Source: Phoronis australis
Lineage: Eukaryota > Phoronida > Phoronidae
Assembly (NCBI GenBank): GCA_002633005.1
Contig: NMRA01000044.1
Coordinates: 1,097,207-1,161,206 of the forward strand
DNA: 64,000 nucleotides
Reading direction: 5' to 3'
Position 1 is the first letter of the stretch, and every line of letters starts with the position of its first letter. Shown here piece after piece: positions 37,101 to 52,100 of this stretch. Below the pieces are notes generated by a model, which was given only the letters and a program-made list of their open reading frames with translations, was not told where the DNA came from and made no database searches. The translations under genes were made by a program, and so were the position numbers.

Positions 37101-40100
37101 ACAGTAGATCTACTATAATTAAGCTAACAGATACCAAGGTTGGATATTTTGATTGAAGTGAGTTTATTTTTGATTTTATTAACTTGACATATATCCTACA
37201 ACAGGGACTGACCCTTAAATAACAAAATAAGAGACTCACGCTAGCTGCTGGACCAGTTTGGAGGCCAGCTGGTACCTCTTGGCAACATCTTTCTCTGGCC
37301 TGATGAAGCACTTGACATGGTTCTGAAACTCCTCCCCCAGGGGCAGGGCTTCATCACCGTCTACGTCCACATATTCTATAATAATAATAATAACAATAAC
37401 AACAATAATAATAATAATAACAATAATAATAATAACAACAACAACAACAATAATAATAACAATAATAATAATAATAACACTAATAACAATAACAATAAAA
37501 CTGATAACGAATATCAACGATGAAATAATGCTAACAGGCAATATAACTAACTTTTCAAATAACAATAAATTCTAGATTTCTTTTATCGAGAACATAAGAA
37601 TTGAATACTTTATCTTTTGTTAATTTTTAACTTGTTTTGACTATAACAAATATCTTGTCGGGATTTACCTGCATTGCTTACATGATCATTGGTCGGGGGT
37701 CGAATCTACTCAAAACTTGACTTGAAAATTGAGCAACTGCATGGCACGCTCACGAATTTGTACTCAAATCTCGGAGTGGGATTGGTTGACTTTTGAGTCT
37801 GAGAAGAGTCTTAAAGTTTGCTCAGAGATTAGACACCTGGCCTTGAATCAAGATGATTTATAAAGAACAACTTGCTTTGCCTAGTAATTTTACTTCAAAT
37901 CATTTTGCGTGACTGAGAGTAGATTGTGGCAGGAACCCCCCCCCCCTCCAACGNTACTTTGTTCTGTCCCCCGTAGACGAGGCTGCTGTTAATGGCGAAT
38001 GATTTGAACTTGCTGTTGAGACCCACTTCATCCTTGTAATAGACGGTGTAGGTTTGCACTGCCTCCTGGGCAGGGTCCTTCAGGTTACGGCCCGACCCAT
38101 ACTGCTCGATGAAGTTCTCCATCAACTGAGAGTACATATCAAGAAGGCACATTATGTCGACAGTTTTTCAAATTTTATCAGTTCTGTATCAAATCAAAGT
38201 AACTTCGTGTGTAATTCAAACGCTATTGAACACTACATAATAGTTGCACTTGTTCGTCTCTGCCCGTTCCACGATCGGCTGAGACACAGGATTGGTAAGC
38301 CGGAATTAAGGCATCATCGAGAATCAATCAAATGTCAGAGCCTCTTGACCCGGTGGAGTCAATCACATACAGCCACTGTATACCTAAAGCTGTTTTTAAT
38401 AACAAAAATGACTGAAGAGTCAAAACATTTTTTTAAAAATATCAATATTCAAGCAAATGGATCAGGGTCGTGTCTGGTGTTTAAGATTCATGTCTGACTA
38501 ACTATATGTGTCAGAAGTAACCTCAAATGCTAAGCTTCTACGACCACCTTGGGCCAGTCTTCGGAACCTTTTTTTTTGTTGTAAAACTGGTCTCATTGAC
38601 AGGTTCCTTAAATTGGACGGCTTGCGTTTTCTAGACTGACAGTTCAATAAATGGTTGAGACTGTTTTATACATAAGAAAAGCAAGGCAAGGCAAGCTAAC
38701 TGAGATGCTATTCCTATTTCAATTGAAACAAAAGCAATACATTCAACACAGAACAGTAAAACCTAAAATAACGCTGCTTACTGCTTTGACGGCCGATCCT
38801 CGGTAATGTTGCTTGGTCCTATCAAAGACAACTGTGTCAGACTTGGGTAGTGAAGATGATGATAGAACAGTGGGGACGCAGGCAATGATGTGCTTTAGGT
38901 GAGAAGCATTGGACAGACTTGGCCCCAGGGCCTCACCCAGTAGCTGCAAAGGAATAAGGGACAAGCAGGATGGTGATTCGAAACAATCAGAACACATGAC
39001 AAAGGTCATTTCGCGTAAAGAACCGCTAAATTGAGCGGTGGATATATTGAGCTTATTAAACGAAGTGAAACTTATCAATATCTGATGGAACTTTGTTAAA
39101 AATCACACATTTAAGTTTCTTTTGAAACGGTAAAGTCAATACAGGGGTTGATCTACAAAGAGAAGACACATAACAATTATTTGCATGAGTTTTTCATTTC
39201 TGCCAGCAAAATGACAAAGTTGCAGAAGATCTACAAACTTTTGACAGGTGAGTATATTTACAAGTATAAATTTATTGTACATTGACCTTGTTGGATTGAA
39301 CAATTCCAACTTCATTAGTCAGATCCTGAAAAACCACAGTGCCGCTCTCATTCAGTGGTATTTACCCACAATGCAATACTTAAATATTCCACTATAAATG
39401 TTCACCGCAGTGTCCACTGTACTCATTACTTTTTTACACCAAAATAATTGAGTGACAGCAGGTGACAGCAAACCTAAAAGCAGGTAAAATAACTGCTGCA
39501 TCACATGCTAAATCGACATAAGATTAAAAAATGCTAAAAAGTAGTATAGACAAAAGCAGCTCACTAAACAAAATTTGTTTCAAATGACATATTAAAATAG
39601 AGTATAGTAATACCACAAGAGACAGTGCCAATTTATCCACAAGGCTTGCTTCATCAGGGTATTCAGCAGCATCAGGCCAATAGAACTTGTTGAAAAATGT
39701 CTGAAAAATAACAAAAGCAAGCACAATGAATTACAACCGAGGACCCCACCTGTGAGCGGAGCGAATAATTTTTATGCAGTCGAGACAAAAATGCGGCTGA
39801 AATTTAAGAGCAAGAGAACTGTCTTTTGTCGGAAGTCAATGAATTAGTGCACATCTGGAACTGTGTACTAAATTTGTAACTGAAATTTATGCTACTGAGG
39901 CCTTCCAATTGTACACCCATGGGCCACTTGTCAGAACATTTTTCACATATCCATGTAGACCCACACACCTACTTTTGGAGTCACAATAATAACTCAAGGT
40001 TTGAAGGGTTTCTCAAAATTAATTCATAAGTCCCCGACCCCTTCCTTAACAATTAACTTCCCAACTTTAAATGCTTTAACATCCCTTTTAAGGACTTACA

Positions 40101-43100
40101 ATTGAGAAATTAATGACAACTTGCACAGATTTCTTATTTTCATTTGGTGCCAAATACAAGGCATGCAAAACAATCCCAAAAGAGTCCCTATGGAGTGGGT
40201 TCTTTCCTGGTGGGAGCTCTTTCGGAAATCCTCGATAACAAATTAGCAATCACGTTACATCTAAGAGAAAACCTGAAACAGAATACCTGTAGAAATGGGA
40301 AGACAGCCTCTATGAAGTAAAAGGCACTAGACATGGCCACGTGTTCAGCATTGCCATCGTCAGCCACGAAGCTCTTTCCCGGTGCTTTGCGCAGCACCTG
40401 CAGAGACTTGGCCTCGTTTTCCCGCAGGTAATCCCGCAGGTCGTCCGCCTGTTCCACAAGACCCTCCATGAAGCGCCATATGTACCTGGGAGCGAAGAAG
40501 AACTTACCATAACTAATAAATTACAGCTGTATAACCTGTTACTACAACTGAGGAAATTAACACTTGGCTGCGATTCTCAAAGAGTAGCATAATTGAATAA
40601 GACTAAATTTGGATTTGGGTAATAAGTTAATCATACCCATTAAAACTTGATGCCTACTAAATTTCTCTACATGCATAAGTCCTATATGCAATTTTGCTAT
40701 GGTCCATTCACACTGGTGGCATCGTTTTGAGCTGACGGCGCACTTTCTGACCATGTCGCCTGAGGGGACCGTAGTGCCACCATTATATGCTCTATCCCAG
40801 TCGAATCCATGTCAATAGTGCAAGCTGTGCTCTTACAATGATCCATGCAGATAGATGTTGCACATTCTATCCCAAGTAGACAGCTAAAAAAAAAAATAAT
40901 GCACGTGACATGATGCCTTTTGTGGTACATCAGGCATTTAAGCCGCAGCAAGACCGGGCCCATTACCCCAAGTAGACAGTTGGTCCATCTTCTACGCTTA
41001 GCTATAAGTGTAGGTCACACCTACTTGTCGTGTGGTAGGTCGCCAGCACCACTCTCCACCATTGTGCCGGCCGTCCTCATGTAGACCCAGACCAGGTAAC
41101 GTACAAACGGCTTCTTCAGATTGTTGTCAATGTGCGGGTGGTTCAAAATGGTGATGATCTCGTCGATGGGTAGGATGGTTTGACACAGCGACTCGATGTA
41201 GCGATTCTCACCCTGTTCACGTGAACAACAGTTGATTAAATTCACACTTTACACTGAATCAACTCGATGCATGCATATTGCAGCAGCTACTCAATGTATG
41301 AATTCTCACCTAGCTNNNNNNNNNNNNNNNNNNNNNNNNNNNNNNNNNNNNNNNNNNNNNNNNNNNNNNNNNNNNNNNNNNNNNNNNNNNNNNNNNNNNN
41401 NNNNNNNNNNNNNNNNNNNNNNNNNNNNNNNNNNNNNNNNNNNNNNNNNNNNNNNNNNNNNNNNNNNNNNNNNNNNNNNNNNNNNNNNNNNNNNNNNNNN
41501 NNNNNNNNNNNNNNNNNNNNNNNNNNNNNNNNNNNNNNNNNNNNNNNNNNNNNNNNNNNNNNNNNNNNNNNNNNNNNNNNNNNNNNNNNNNNNNNNNNNN
41601 NNNNNNNNNNNNNNNNNNNNNNNNNNNNNNNNNNNNNNNNNNNNNNNNNNNNNNNNNNNNNNNNNNNNNNNNNNNNNNNNNNNNNNNNNNNNNNNNNNNN
41701 NNNNNNNNNNNNNNNNNNNNNNNNNNNNNNNNNNNNNNNNNNNNNNNNNNNNNNNNNNNNNNNNNNNNNNNNNNNNNNNNNNNNNNNNNNNNNNNNNNNN
41801 NNNNNNNNNNNNNNNNNNNNNNNNNNNNNNNNNNNNNNNNNNNNNNNNNNNNNNNNNNNNNNNNNNNNNNNNNNNNNNNNNNNNNNNNNNNNNNNNNNNN
41901 NNNNNNNNNNNNNNNNNNNNNNNNNNNNNNNNNNNNNNNNNNNNNNNNNNNNNNNNNNNNNNNNNNNNNNNNNNNNNNNNNNNNNNNNNNNNNNNNNNNN
42001 NNNNNNNNNNNNNNNATATTCTCAACTCACAATCACTACTAATCATAAAGTATTTCTGAAGAAAAAATTAATGCAATCTCTATTCTAGTCAAAAACCACA
42101 GCAAAATCTTTTAAATTAACTTTGAAATGATTTTTCATTTCGTTCTTCAGGCTTTTCGCCACAACTTAACTGAAGCTCCACAAATAATGACAAAATTTGT
42201 TAACCTTCTTTTAAAACTGAATGCGCAACAATCCCACGTACTAAAATCTTAACTGCAAGTTAATAATCAGTAATAAAAATGATAACGACTATTCAAAACA
42301 AAGGTTTGTGAATTACAGAAACCTAAAACCACAACACCGTTTTGTGTACAGGCATCTTCTTCCAGGTCATATTTACTACTGTGTGAGCAAACAAAGCCCT
42401 GAAAACAATGTGATTATAAAAATACAAGAGTAAAGGAACAAACTAATTGCGCAAATAAGTAATTATTACACAATAAGGCACCCTGTCCCCGGGTGGGAAT
42501 ATCTTGAGCGGGTCAAGAATACCAAAAGCATAACAACGACCTGGTAATTGTTTCCAGCAAAACAATATTTACAAAAGTTGGACAAATAAAAAAACAGGTT
42601 CGCAACTCCTATATCGTCATATGACTTCCAGGCACATTGAACTCAACGTCCTCAGAGGGGGTAATGTAACACCTACATGCTGAAACGTTTGTGGATCCAG
42701 GAGGCATAACGCGAGTGAGTAGTGACATTTTTCCCATCATGCAACAGGTCTCATGCGTTAATACAGTGAGTCAGTGTTCGCCCACAAGACAACATAACAC
42801 TAGGGTCCAGTAGATCCAGCTTCCAAAAACACTGGGGTCCATTTCTCAGTTCCTTAAGGACTTGGAACAGGCCACAAATGATTACGCTAGTGTAGAAAGA
42901 CGCAGTGTACAATACAAACCAAAAGTATCCAAACAAAATGACCCCTAATTCTCAGTCGTGATGGTTGGATGGAATATCAATTCATCGTCTCGTGACCAAG
43001 AATAAAGGGAAATAACAGGTAAGATAGTTAGGTGGCCAAGCTATTTCATAATCAGAATTTTGATACCATAATAGTTATTACCAGTAATTAGTAATTTTTG

Positions 43101-46100
43101 ATGTTAAGAGAATTAGTGGTCGTGTCAGGAACGCGGTATTTTGTCAGATTTAGTTTTATCTTGTACTGTGTGTTGGAAAGAACGTGAATGCTGCGTGCTT
43201 CTAATGACGGAAAATATATAGGAAGATTATCACGACATGAAATGGAAGTTTTCAATTCCTTAAGTTTTATTTCTTACAAATTCCCAAAAATGCGTTCAAG
43301 GTGACGCAACAATAAACTAAATATGAGCCTTATTTAACTCAACTGTCAATTGCAACGCAGCCTCGGGTGAACTCTGAGAGATGGTCCACATTCTTTGACA
43401 GCCCATGCTGGGAGCAGACAATATGTTGGAAACAATGAGAAAATTCAAATAACTGCTCAGCTGAAAATTTAATAATTTTTCATTTTTAAAATATACGTCT
43501 AGTGTCAAATAAAATAAGACAGAATCTTGGCCAGGCATCACTCCAATCACCAACAGCTGTTGTGTATTCTTGTTCACAGATGGCGACTGACAAGTAGGAA
43601 GAGGTGTTATTTGATTATCAGCACTGACCCCGCTGGTAAAAACAAATAGACATTATAGGAACTGACATGATGTGAATTGTCGGCGTGTACCGATTTGACG
43701 AAACTTGAAAAACAAAAATGAAATCAAAAAGATGGTAAAACATGCTTCTAAACCAACATAGACGTGACAAACTTTAAAAAGGTAGACTTAAGGTTTCATT
43801 GTTTACGGATGTATTCTGAGGACAGAATGTGGGAGAATATTTAATATCAAAGCTTCAAGGACTTTCACACGACTGTATTCTATTTAGTAACAACAACAAC
43901 AACAGCCCGTGTTGTAAGAAGGGAAGACAAAGAAACCCTGGTCAGGAAACACAGAAAGCTGCAAAAGAAGTCATAAAAAGTCATTCTCTCTTCCTTACCC
44001 GTAAGACAGCTGAGTCAGCGAAATACTTAAGAAAATGGAACAATTGTTTATTAAAACCAGGAATGCTGTGGTAAGATGCTTCCTATCAAATCCATCATTA
44101 TTTTACAATTTAAAAGTAAATCAACCAAAAACTTTTAAGACATGAACTAAATGAAGTTTTTGTATTTTATTACTAGGTAACCGAACACAACATCAAAGAC
44201 TGGTACGAATACAACATGTATCTCCGATCAAACATATTCAAAAAGTGTAAAAACTCAATGACTGTTTAATTATCTTTTAATCTGAAATTGTCATTGAACC
44301 ATAGACGCGAAATGAAATGCAACAATGCTCTTTGGTAAATTCAATGGCATTTCTACTCACACTACAGCATTCCTGCACCTTCAACCACCTTGTTCATATT
44401 AAGTGGTCATTCATTTCAAGGAGCTACAAACCTCCACTTGTGACTGTAAGGACTCTTACTGTGATTATAAAACTGATGTCAACTTGTTTGTATGATTTTA
44501 CACTCAAATATGCTCACTGCCTCAATCATCAAAAAGAGACAGCACGTTCCCTCACTGAACAAAGTCAGCGATGTCTCGAACAGAGCCACAGTAGGCAACA
44601 AACACTAGAACATACTGCGTTGATGATGTCACACCCATTGCTGCTGTCCTTTTGTTAGTAGTGATGGCCCACTACAGTAGATCTACTATTAAGCTAACAG
44701 GTACCAAGGTTGGATATTTTGATTGAAATGAGTTTATTTTTGATTTTATTAACTTGACAGATATCCTACAACAGGGACTGATCCTTAAATAACAAAATAA
44801 GAGACTCACGCTAGCTGCTGGACCAGTTTGGAGGCCAGCTGGTACCTCTTGGCAACATCTTTCTCTGGCCTGATGAAGCACTTGACATGGTTCTGAAACT
44901 CCTCCCCCAGGGGCAGGGCTTCATCACCGTCTACGTCCACATATTCTACAATAATAATAATAATAATAAAAATAATGATAATAATAATAGTAATAATGAT
45001 AATAACAATAACACTAATAACAATAAAACTGATAACAAATATCAACGATGAAATAATGCTAACAGGCAATTATTAACTTTTCAAATAACAATAAATTCTA
45101 GATTTCTTTTATCGAGAACATAACAATTGAATACTTTTTCTTTTGTTAATTTTTAACTTGTTTTGACTATAACAAATATCTTGTCGGATTTACCTGCATT
45201 GCTAACATGATCATTGGTCGGGGGTCGAATGTATTCAAAACTTGACTTGAAAATTGAGCAATTGCATGGCACGCTCACGAATTTGTACTCAAATCTTGGA
45301 GTGGGATTGGTTGAATTTTGAGACTGAGAAGAGTCTTTGCTCAGAGATTAGACACCTGGCCTTGAATCAAGATGATTTATAAAGAACAACTTGCTTTGCG
45401 TAGCAATTTTAGTTCAAATCATTTCACCGCAAACTGCGTGACTGAGAGTAGATTGTGGCAGGAAACCCCCCCCCCCTCCAACGCTAACAAACCTACCTCT
45501 CTTGGACTTGAACTTAAGCTGTGCAGTTACTTTGTTCTGTCCCCCGTAGACGAGGCTGCTGTTAATGGCGAATGATTTGAACTTGCTGTTGAGACCCACT
45601 TCATCCTTGTAATAAACGGTGTAGGTTTGCACCGCCTCCTGGGCAGGGTCCTTCAGGTTACGGCCCGACCCATACTGCTCGATGAAGTTCTCCATCAACT
45701 GAGAGTACATATCAAGAAGGCACATTATGTCGACAGTTTTTCAAATTTTGTCAGTTCTGTATCAAATCAAAGTAACTTCGTGTGTAATTCAAACGCTATT
45801 GAACACTACATAATAGTTGCACTTGTTCGTCTTTGCCCGTTCCACGATCAGCTGAGACACGGGATTGGTAAGCTGGAATTAAGGCATCATAGAGAATCAA
45901 TCAAATGTCAGAGCCTCTTGACCCAGTGGAGTCAATCACATACAGCCACTGTATACCAGTCCTAAAGCTGTTTTTAATAACAACAATGACTGAAGAGTCA
46001 AAACATTTTTTTAAAAATATCAATATTCAGGCAAATGGATCAGGGTCATGTCTGGTGTTTAAGATTCATGTCTGACTAACTATACGTTTCAGAAGTAACC

Positions 46101-49100
46101 TCAGATGCTAAGCTTCTATGACCACCTTGAGCCAGTCTTCGGAACCTTTTTTGTTGTAAAACTGGTCTCATCAGCTAGGTTCCTTAAACTGAGGCTTGCG
46201 TTTTCTAGACTGACAGTTCAATAAATGGTTGAGACTGTTTTATACATAAAAAAGGCAAGGCGAGCTAACTGAGATGCTATTTTTATTTCAATTGAAACAA
46301 AAGCAATACATTCAACACAGAACAGTAAAACCTAAAATAACGCTGCTTACTGCTTTGACGGCCGATCCTCGGTAATGTTGCTTGTTCCTATCAAAGACAA
46401 CTGTGTCAGACTTGGGTAGTGAAGATGATGATAGAACAGTAGGGACACAGGCAATGATGTGCTTCAGGTGAGAAGCATTGGACAGACTTGGCCCCAGGGC
46501 CTCACCCAGTAGCTGCAAAGGAATACGGGACAAGCAGGATGGTGATTCGAAACAATCAGAACACATGACAGAGGTCATTTCGCGTAAAGAACCGCTAAAT
46601 TGAGCGGTGGATATATTGAGCTTATTAAACAAAGTGAAACTTATCAATATCTGATGGAACTATGTTAAAAATCACAAATTTAAGTTTCTTTTGAAACGGT
46701 AAAGTCAATACAGGGGCTGATCTACAAAGACAGAGAAGACACATAACAATTATTTGCATTACTTTTGGCAGAGTTTTTCCTTTCTGCCAGCAAAATGACA
46801 AAGTTGTAGAAGATCTATAAACTTTTGACAGTATATTTACAAGTATAAATTTATTGTACATTGACCTTGTTGGATTGAATAATTCCAACTTCATTAGCCA
46901 GGTCCTGAAAAACCACAGTGCCGCTCTCATTCAGTGGTATTTACCCACAATGCAGTACTTAAATATTCCACTATAAATGTTCACTGCAGTGTCCACTGTA
47001 CTTATTACTTTTTTACACCAAAATAATTGAGTGACAGCAGGTGACAGCAAACCTAAAAGCAGGTAAAATAACTGCTGCATCACATGCTAACTCGATGTAA
47101 GATTAAAAAATGCTAAAAAGTAGTATAGACAAAAGCAGCTCACAAAACAAAATTCGTTTCAAATGACATATTAAAATAGAGTGTTAGTAATACCACAAGA
47201 GACAGTGCCAATTTATCCACAAGGCTTGCTTCATCAGGGTATTCAGCAGCATCAGGCCAATAGAACTTGTTGAAAAACGTCTGAAAAATAACAAAAGCAA
47301 GCACAATGAATTACAACCCAGGACCCCACCTGTGAGCAGAGCGAATAATTTTTATGCAAATGCAAAAATGCAGCTGAAATTTAAGAGCAACAGAACTGTC
47401 TTTTGTCGGAAGTCAACGAATTAGTGCACATCTAGTACTGTATACTAAATTTGTAACTGAAATTTACGCTACTGAGGCCCTCCAATTGTACACCCATGGG
47501 CCACTTGTCAGAACATTTTTCACATATCCATGTAGACCCACGCACCTACTTTTGGAGTCACAATAATAACTCAAGGTTTGAAGGGTTTCTCAAAATTAAT
47601 TCATAAGTCTACGACCCCTTCCTTAACAATTAACTTCCCAACTTTAAATGCTTTAACATCCCTTTTAAGGAGACAATTGAGAAATTAATGACAACTTCCA
47701 CAGATTTCATATTTTCATTTGGTGCCAAACACAAGGCATGCAAAACAATCCCAAAAGAGTCCCTATGGAGTGGATTCTTTCCTGGTGGGAGTTCTTTTGG
47801 AAATCCTCGATAACAAATTAGCAATCACGTTATATCTAAGAGAAAACCTGAAACAGAATACCTGTAGAAATGGGAAGACAGCCTCTATGAAGTAAAAGGC
47901 ACTAGACATGGCCACGTGTTCAGCATTGCCATCGTCAGGCACGAAGCTCTTTCCCGGTGCTTTGCGCAGCACCTGCAGAGACTTGGCCTCGTTTTCCCGC
48001 AGGTAATCCCGCAGGTCGTCCGCCTGTTCCACAAGACCCTCCATGAAGCGCCATATGTACCTGGGAGCGAAGAAGAACTTATCATAACTAATAAATTACA
48101 GCTGTACAACCTGCTACTACAACTGAGGAAATTAACACATTACTTGGCTGCGATTCTCAAAGAGTAGCATAATTGAATAAGACTAAATTTGGATTTGGGT
48201 AATAAGCTAATCATACCCATTAAAACTTGATGCCTACTAAATTTCTTTACATGCATAAGTCCTATATGTGATTTTGCTATGGTCCGTTCACACTGGTGGC
48301 ATCGTTTTGAGCCGACGGCGCACTTTCTGACCATGTCCCATGACGGGACCGTAGTGCCACCATTACATGCTCTATCCCAGTCGAATTCATGTCAATAGTG
48401 AAAGCTATACTACTACAATGATCCATGCAGATAGATGTTGCACATCTTATCCCAAGTAGACAGCTAAAAAAAATAATGCACGTGGCATGATGCCTTTTGT
48501 GGTACATCAGGCATTTAAGCCGCAGCAAGACCGGGCCCATTACCCCAAGTGGACAGTTGGTCCATCTCCAACGCTTAGCTATAAGCGTAGGTCACACCTA
48601 CTTGTCATGTGGTAGGTCGCCAGCACCACTCTCCACCATTGTGCCTGCTGTCCTCATGTAGACCCAGACCAGGTAACGTACAAACGGCTTCTTCAGATTG
48701 TTGTCAATGTGCGGGTGGTTCAAAATGGTGATGATCTCGTCGATGGGTAGGATGGTTTGACACAGCGACTCGATGTAACGATTCTCACCCTGTTCACGTG
48801 AACAACAGTTGATTAAATTCACGCTTTACACTGAATCAACTCGATGCATGCATATTGCAGCAGCTACTCAATGTATGAATTCTCACCTAGCTTGCACACA
48901 GTACAGTATGTATAGAGATGCTACAGTGATTGCGTTCACAACCAGTGTAGCTATTACATTGAGACACATGTCTGCTTCCCTAGTGACCCTTGATTGGCTT
49001 AGTTTTTGTCAGAAGAAATAATTAGTTCAGAAACAAGACAAATACCAAACATTCGATATACAACTCTTTGGCACCTTGAGAGTACAAAAGCATCTTTCGG

Positions 49101-52100
49101 TTGAACCAATTTGTACTTGTGGACTCGCCGTATATTCTGTCTACTCGAAATTGAACTCAAAATTGTTTTTGATACTTTCCATTCTACTTTGTACCTATTC
49201 TTCGCTTGGTTACATCATTGTCTACACGGATGGCTATCGAGTCCTGGCTTGCACTTGATGACCCCAGCATTAACACTAAAGTTCAGAGCCTGAACTCAAA
49301 ATTTAGAGCTTGAAACTCCAATTTAAGGGTCATCGAATGTGAAACTTGGACAATTCTAGCAGCAAAAAATAGACACTTTTTCATTATCGATGGTTTGCAC
49401 AGAACAAAAATTGTCAAAAATAGTTTAATTGAGTTTGTATTTGGAGTTCAAAAATACAAAACCCGGGTCCTGATGTGTAGGATGGGCCATATTAACAGGG
49501 ACGAAATGCAATTCCATTCATTCAAGGACATTTTGAGAAATTTTCTTGATAATTGTACTGTGTTGAAGGCGGTGCACACAGAAACACAGTCTTGATGTGT
49601 TATATATTAATCTCAGTTTTGTTTACACAAATATGGATGGAGATGGTACTGTAGTCTTTGAAAAGTGACAACAAACTCTATGAGAGCAACAGCTGTTCAG
49701 TTGTTTCCCGTTATTTCACTTGTCTTCAGCTCTAGTGCTGCAGTTTGAATATTACCCATACCTCTGCACACACAGCCAAAAGGTCGACAACACGGATAAG
49801 ATAATCCAAGTGAGGGTTGGGCTGTTTCTCTGTCAACAAGGCGATTCTGAAAATATTCCAAGAAATATCTTACTACGGCCACAACATCATGGCATAAGAA
49901 TTTCACCACATGGCCGGCCTAACCCAGGTGCTTTCATTATGTAAATCACTTTGTCGAGTATAAAGTAATGCAAGAGGAATCCAGAACTGGTAAAAATTAA
50001 TCATTGCATGGTGATCACGGATGGAGTTTGCTAATGCGAACACAATAGCTCAATGAATTCAGTCCAGCTGTTTGGGCTCTTTGGTCACCTATGTAACCCT
50101 TGACAACACCTCATTATATCATAAACCTAATCTGCCTGCTGACCTTTGGCATCTCATAAAGCCAGCTGGCTCTCTATTGTGTTGTCATGGAATGGGATAA
50201 TTGAACCTTGTGCTTCAGTTCACAAGTTTGGGTTTTGACTTGAATTTTCACCTGTATTAGGTCTGTCACGTAGAGAAACACAATTACCTAGCTGGTCCCT
50301 AGCCATCAAAACCACTACGGCAATAAACTTAGCAAGTTTCCATACGACTCAACAACCAATATGAGTCCAAAAATTACATTTCATTCCAACACTACAGGGC
50401 TAAGAATGACAGCCTCTATCAGCCCACATCTCACCACCACTATGTCATCCTTCCATCTCACCTCTCATCCATTGGCATGTTGAATACATAGACAGCACGG
50501 TGGTAATTCTGCATCAGGTATTTCATAGCCAGACCCTGGTTCCTCTTCAGTGCAAGGTCAAGGCCAGACACCTTTACAATGGAGTTGAGCAGGTCCAGCA
50601 CCTCAGGAGCGCTGTGCTGGTTCTCGGCAGCCATGTTGACCACCTTGAGCACCTGATATGGCTGGATCTTGAGACAGTTGTTCTGGTTACCCTGGAAAGC
50701 CTGCAAAAAGGGAGAACCGGAGGTTAATAACATCCTTTAGAGCAAGGAGGTTGTTGGAAGTCTCTGGGTGACAGGGTACTCACTAGATGGCACTAATGAA
50801 TGTATCCTCCTCTTGACATCTGAATAGATTGAGGGCAGAATGTGCTTCATCTGCACAAGCGTGTCCGCATGACAAATATCCCTTCCTTACTTTGATTCCC
50901 ATAAATCTCAGCAGCCAAACCGTGCATAAAACTTTCATTTCCAGATACTTTTTTAAATGCATCACCCAGTTTCGCGCTCTAGCTTGGGCGTTCTAGAAAA
51001 GCATACCTCTCTAAGCGCAAGGGCAAGTTCAGACTCCACGGTCTTGATCTCCATCAGCTGGTCGAACCGTTCATAGACCTTGTCCTGTACCTCAGGGTTA
51101 TCCCGCGTCAGATAGCGGAGTAACTGCAGGGCCTTGGTCCATACTTGCCAGATCACTGAGTATTCATCCTGGAACAGAACGCTTTTGGTAATCCATTATG
51201 TATAAAACTATCACTGAAATTTGTTTAAAGCTCCTTAAAAAAACCCTTCATCAAAACGATGATTTGATTCAGACCAATTAGTGTATGAAATTAGTTTTGT
51301 TGTTAATCAACTCAAATTAGAGGTAGTTTAAGGGCTTGGAAAGAAGTTTGCACTGCTCAGGGACCAGTCTCCACACTTGTCATGGCGGACATAGTACAGG
51401 TAAAAATTCAAGCCAAAAACCCAATAAAATTTGTGAACTGAAGCACAGTCAAGTTAAATTACCCCATTCCCTGCTGCCAACACAATAGAGAGCTAGCTGG
51501 CTGGTCACTGTCAACAGGCACATAGTTTTACGATATACTGTGGGGTCATAAAGGTTTACATAGGTGACTAAGCAGCCCAAACAGCTGGACTGAATATAAT
51601 AGGGCATTGTGTTCACTTTCAGAAGATCATCATCAAACACTCAAATTTTACCTGTACTGGGTTCCTCATATTTATTCATTTCATTCATCAAGCACGGTCA
51701 TATAGAATTACTTAACTGACAGTTCTTTCCAAACCTAAAAACCCTTTATAAGGTGAGACCATGCAGTTTTATAGTCATAGTAATTGGCCTAAAAAATATT
51801 TCTTTTATGGAATGTGGTTCAAAAACAACTTGAAATAATTTAAAAGCAGCCAGGCAGAGTTTCATCCATGTCTCAGTATCAAAATTTTACGAAAAATCAA
51901 TTATTACTAACTCGATTTTGGTATATTTTTTGAAGACATGCTGGTGAATCGTAACGTGCACTCAGAACAAAATCAACCAATGATCTGGGGGTAAGGTATA
52001 GAATGAGCAAACAAATGTCAACAGGTTGAGACATGACGACGTTGTATGGAAAAACAAAAGAAAAATATATTAATAAGCTATTCATGAGGAGATGAAAAAT

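Larger units (their letters stand above)
34451..41315. repeat. Left copy (A) of the 6.87-kb duplicated segment
   Basis: Collinear with 42016-48892 throughout, with scattered substitutions and small indels (offset 7565 at the left, 7577 at the right). Contains copies of ITPR exons 17-22. Ends directly at the N gap. Confidence 0.97.
42016..48892. repeat. Right copy (B) of the 6.87-kb duplicated segment
   Basis: Starts at the sequence that follows the 90-bp array in copy A (ATATTCTCAACTCAC) and ends at TAGCT, where copy A meets the gap. The sequence then continues uniquely into intron 16. Exon 21 is intact here. Confidence 0.97.

Noticed and set aside
37236-37565. Hydrophobic Ile/Val-rich protein
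   Set aside because: Exon 22 read through into the (AAT/AAC)n microsatellite. The same applies to 44806-45069 and to the Asn-rich frames at 37317 and 60321.
41232-42088. Open frames of about 270 codons
   Set aside because: They consist of N.
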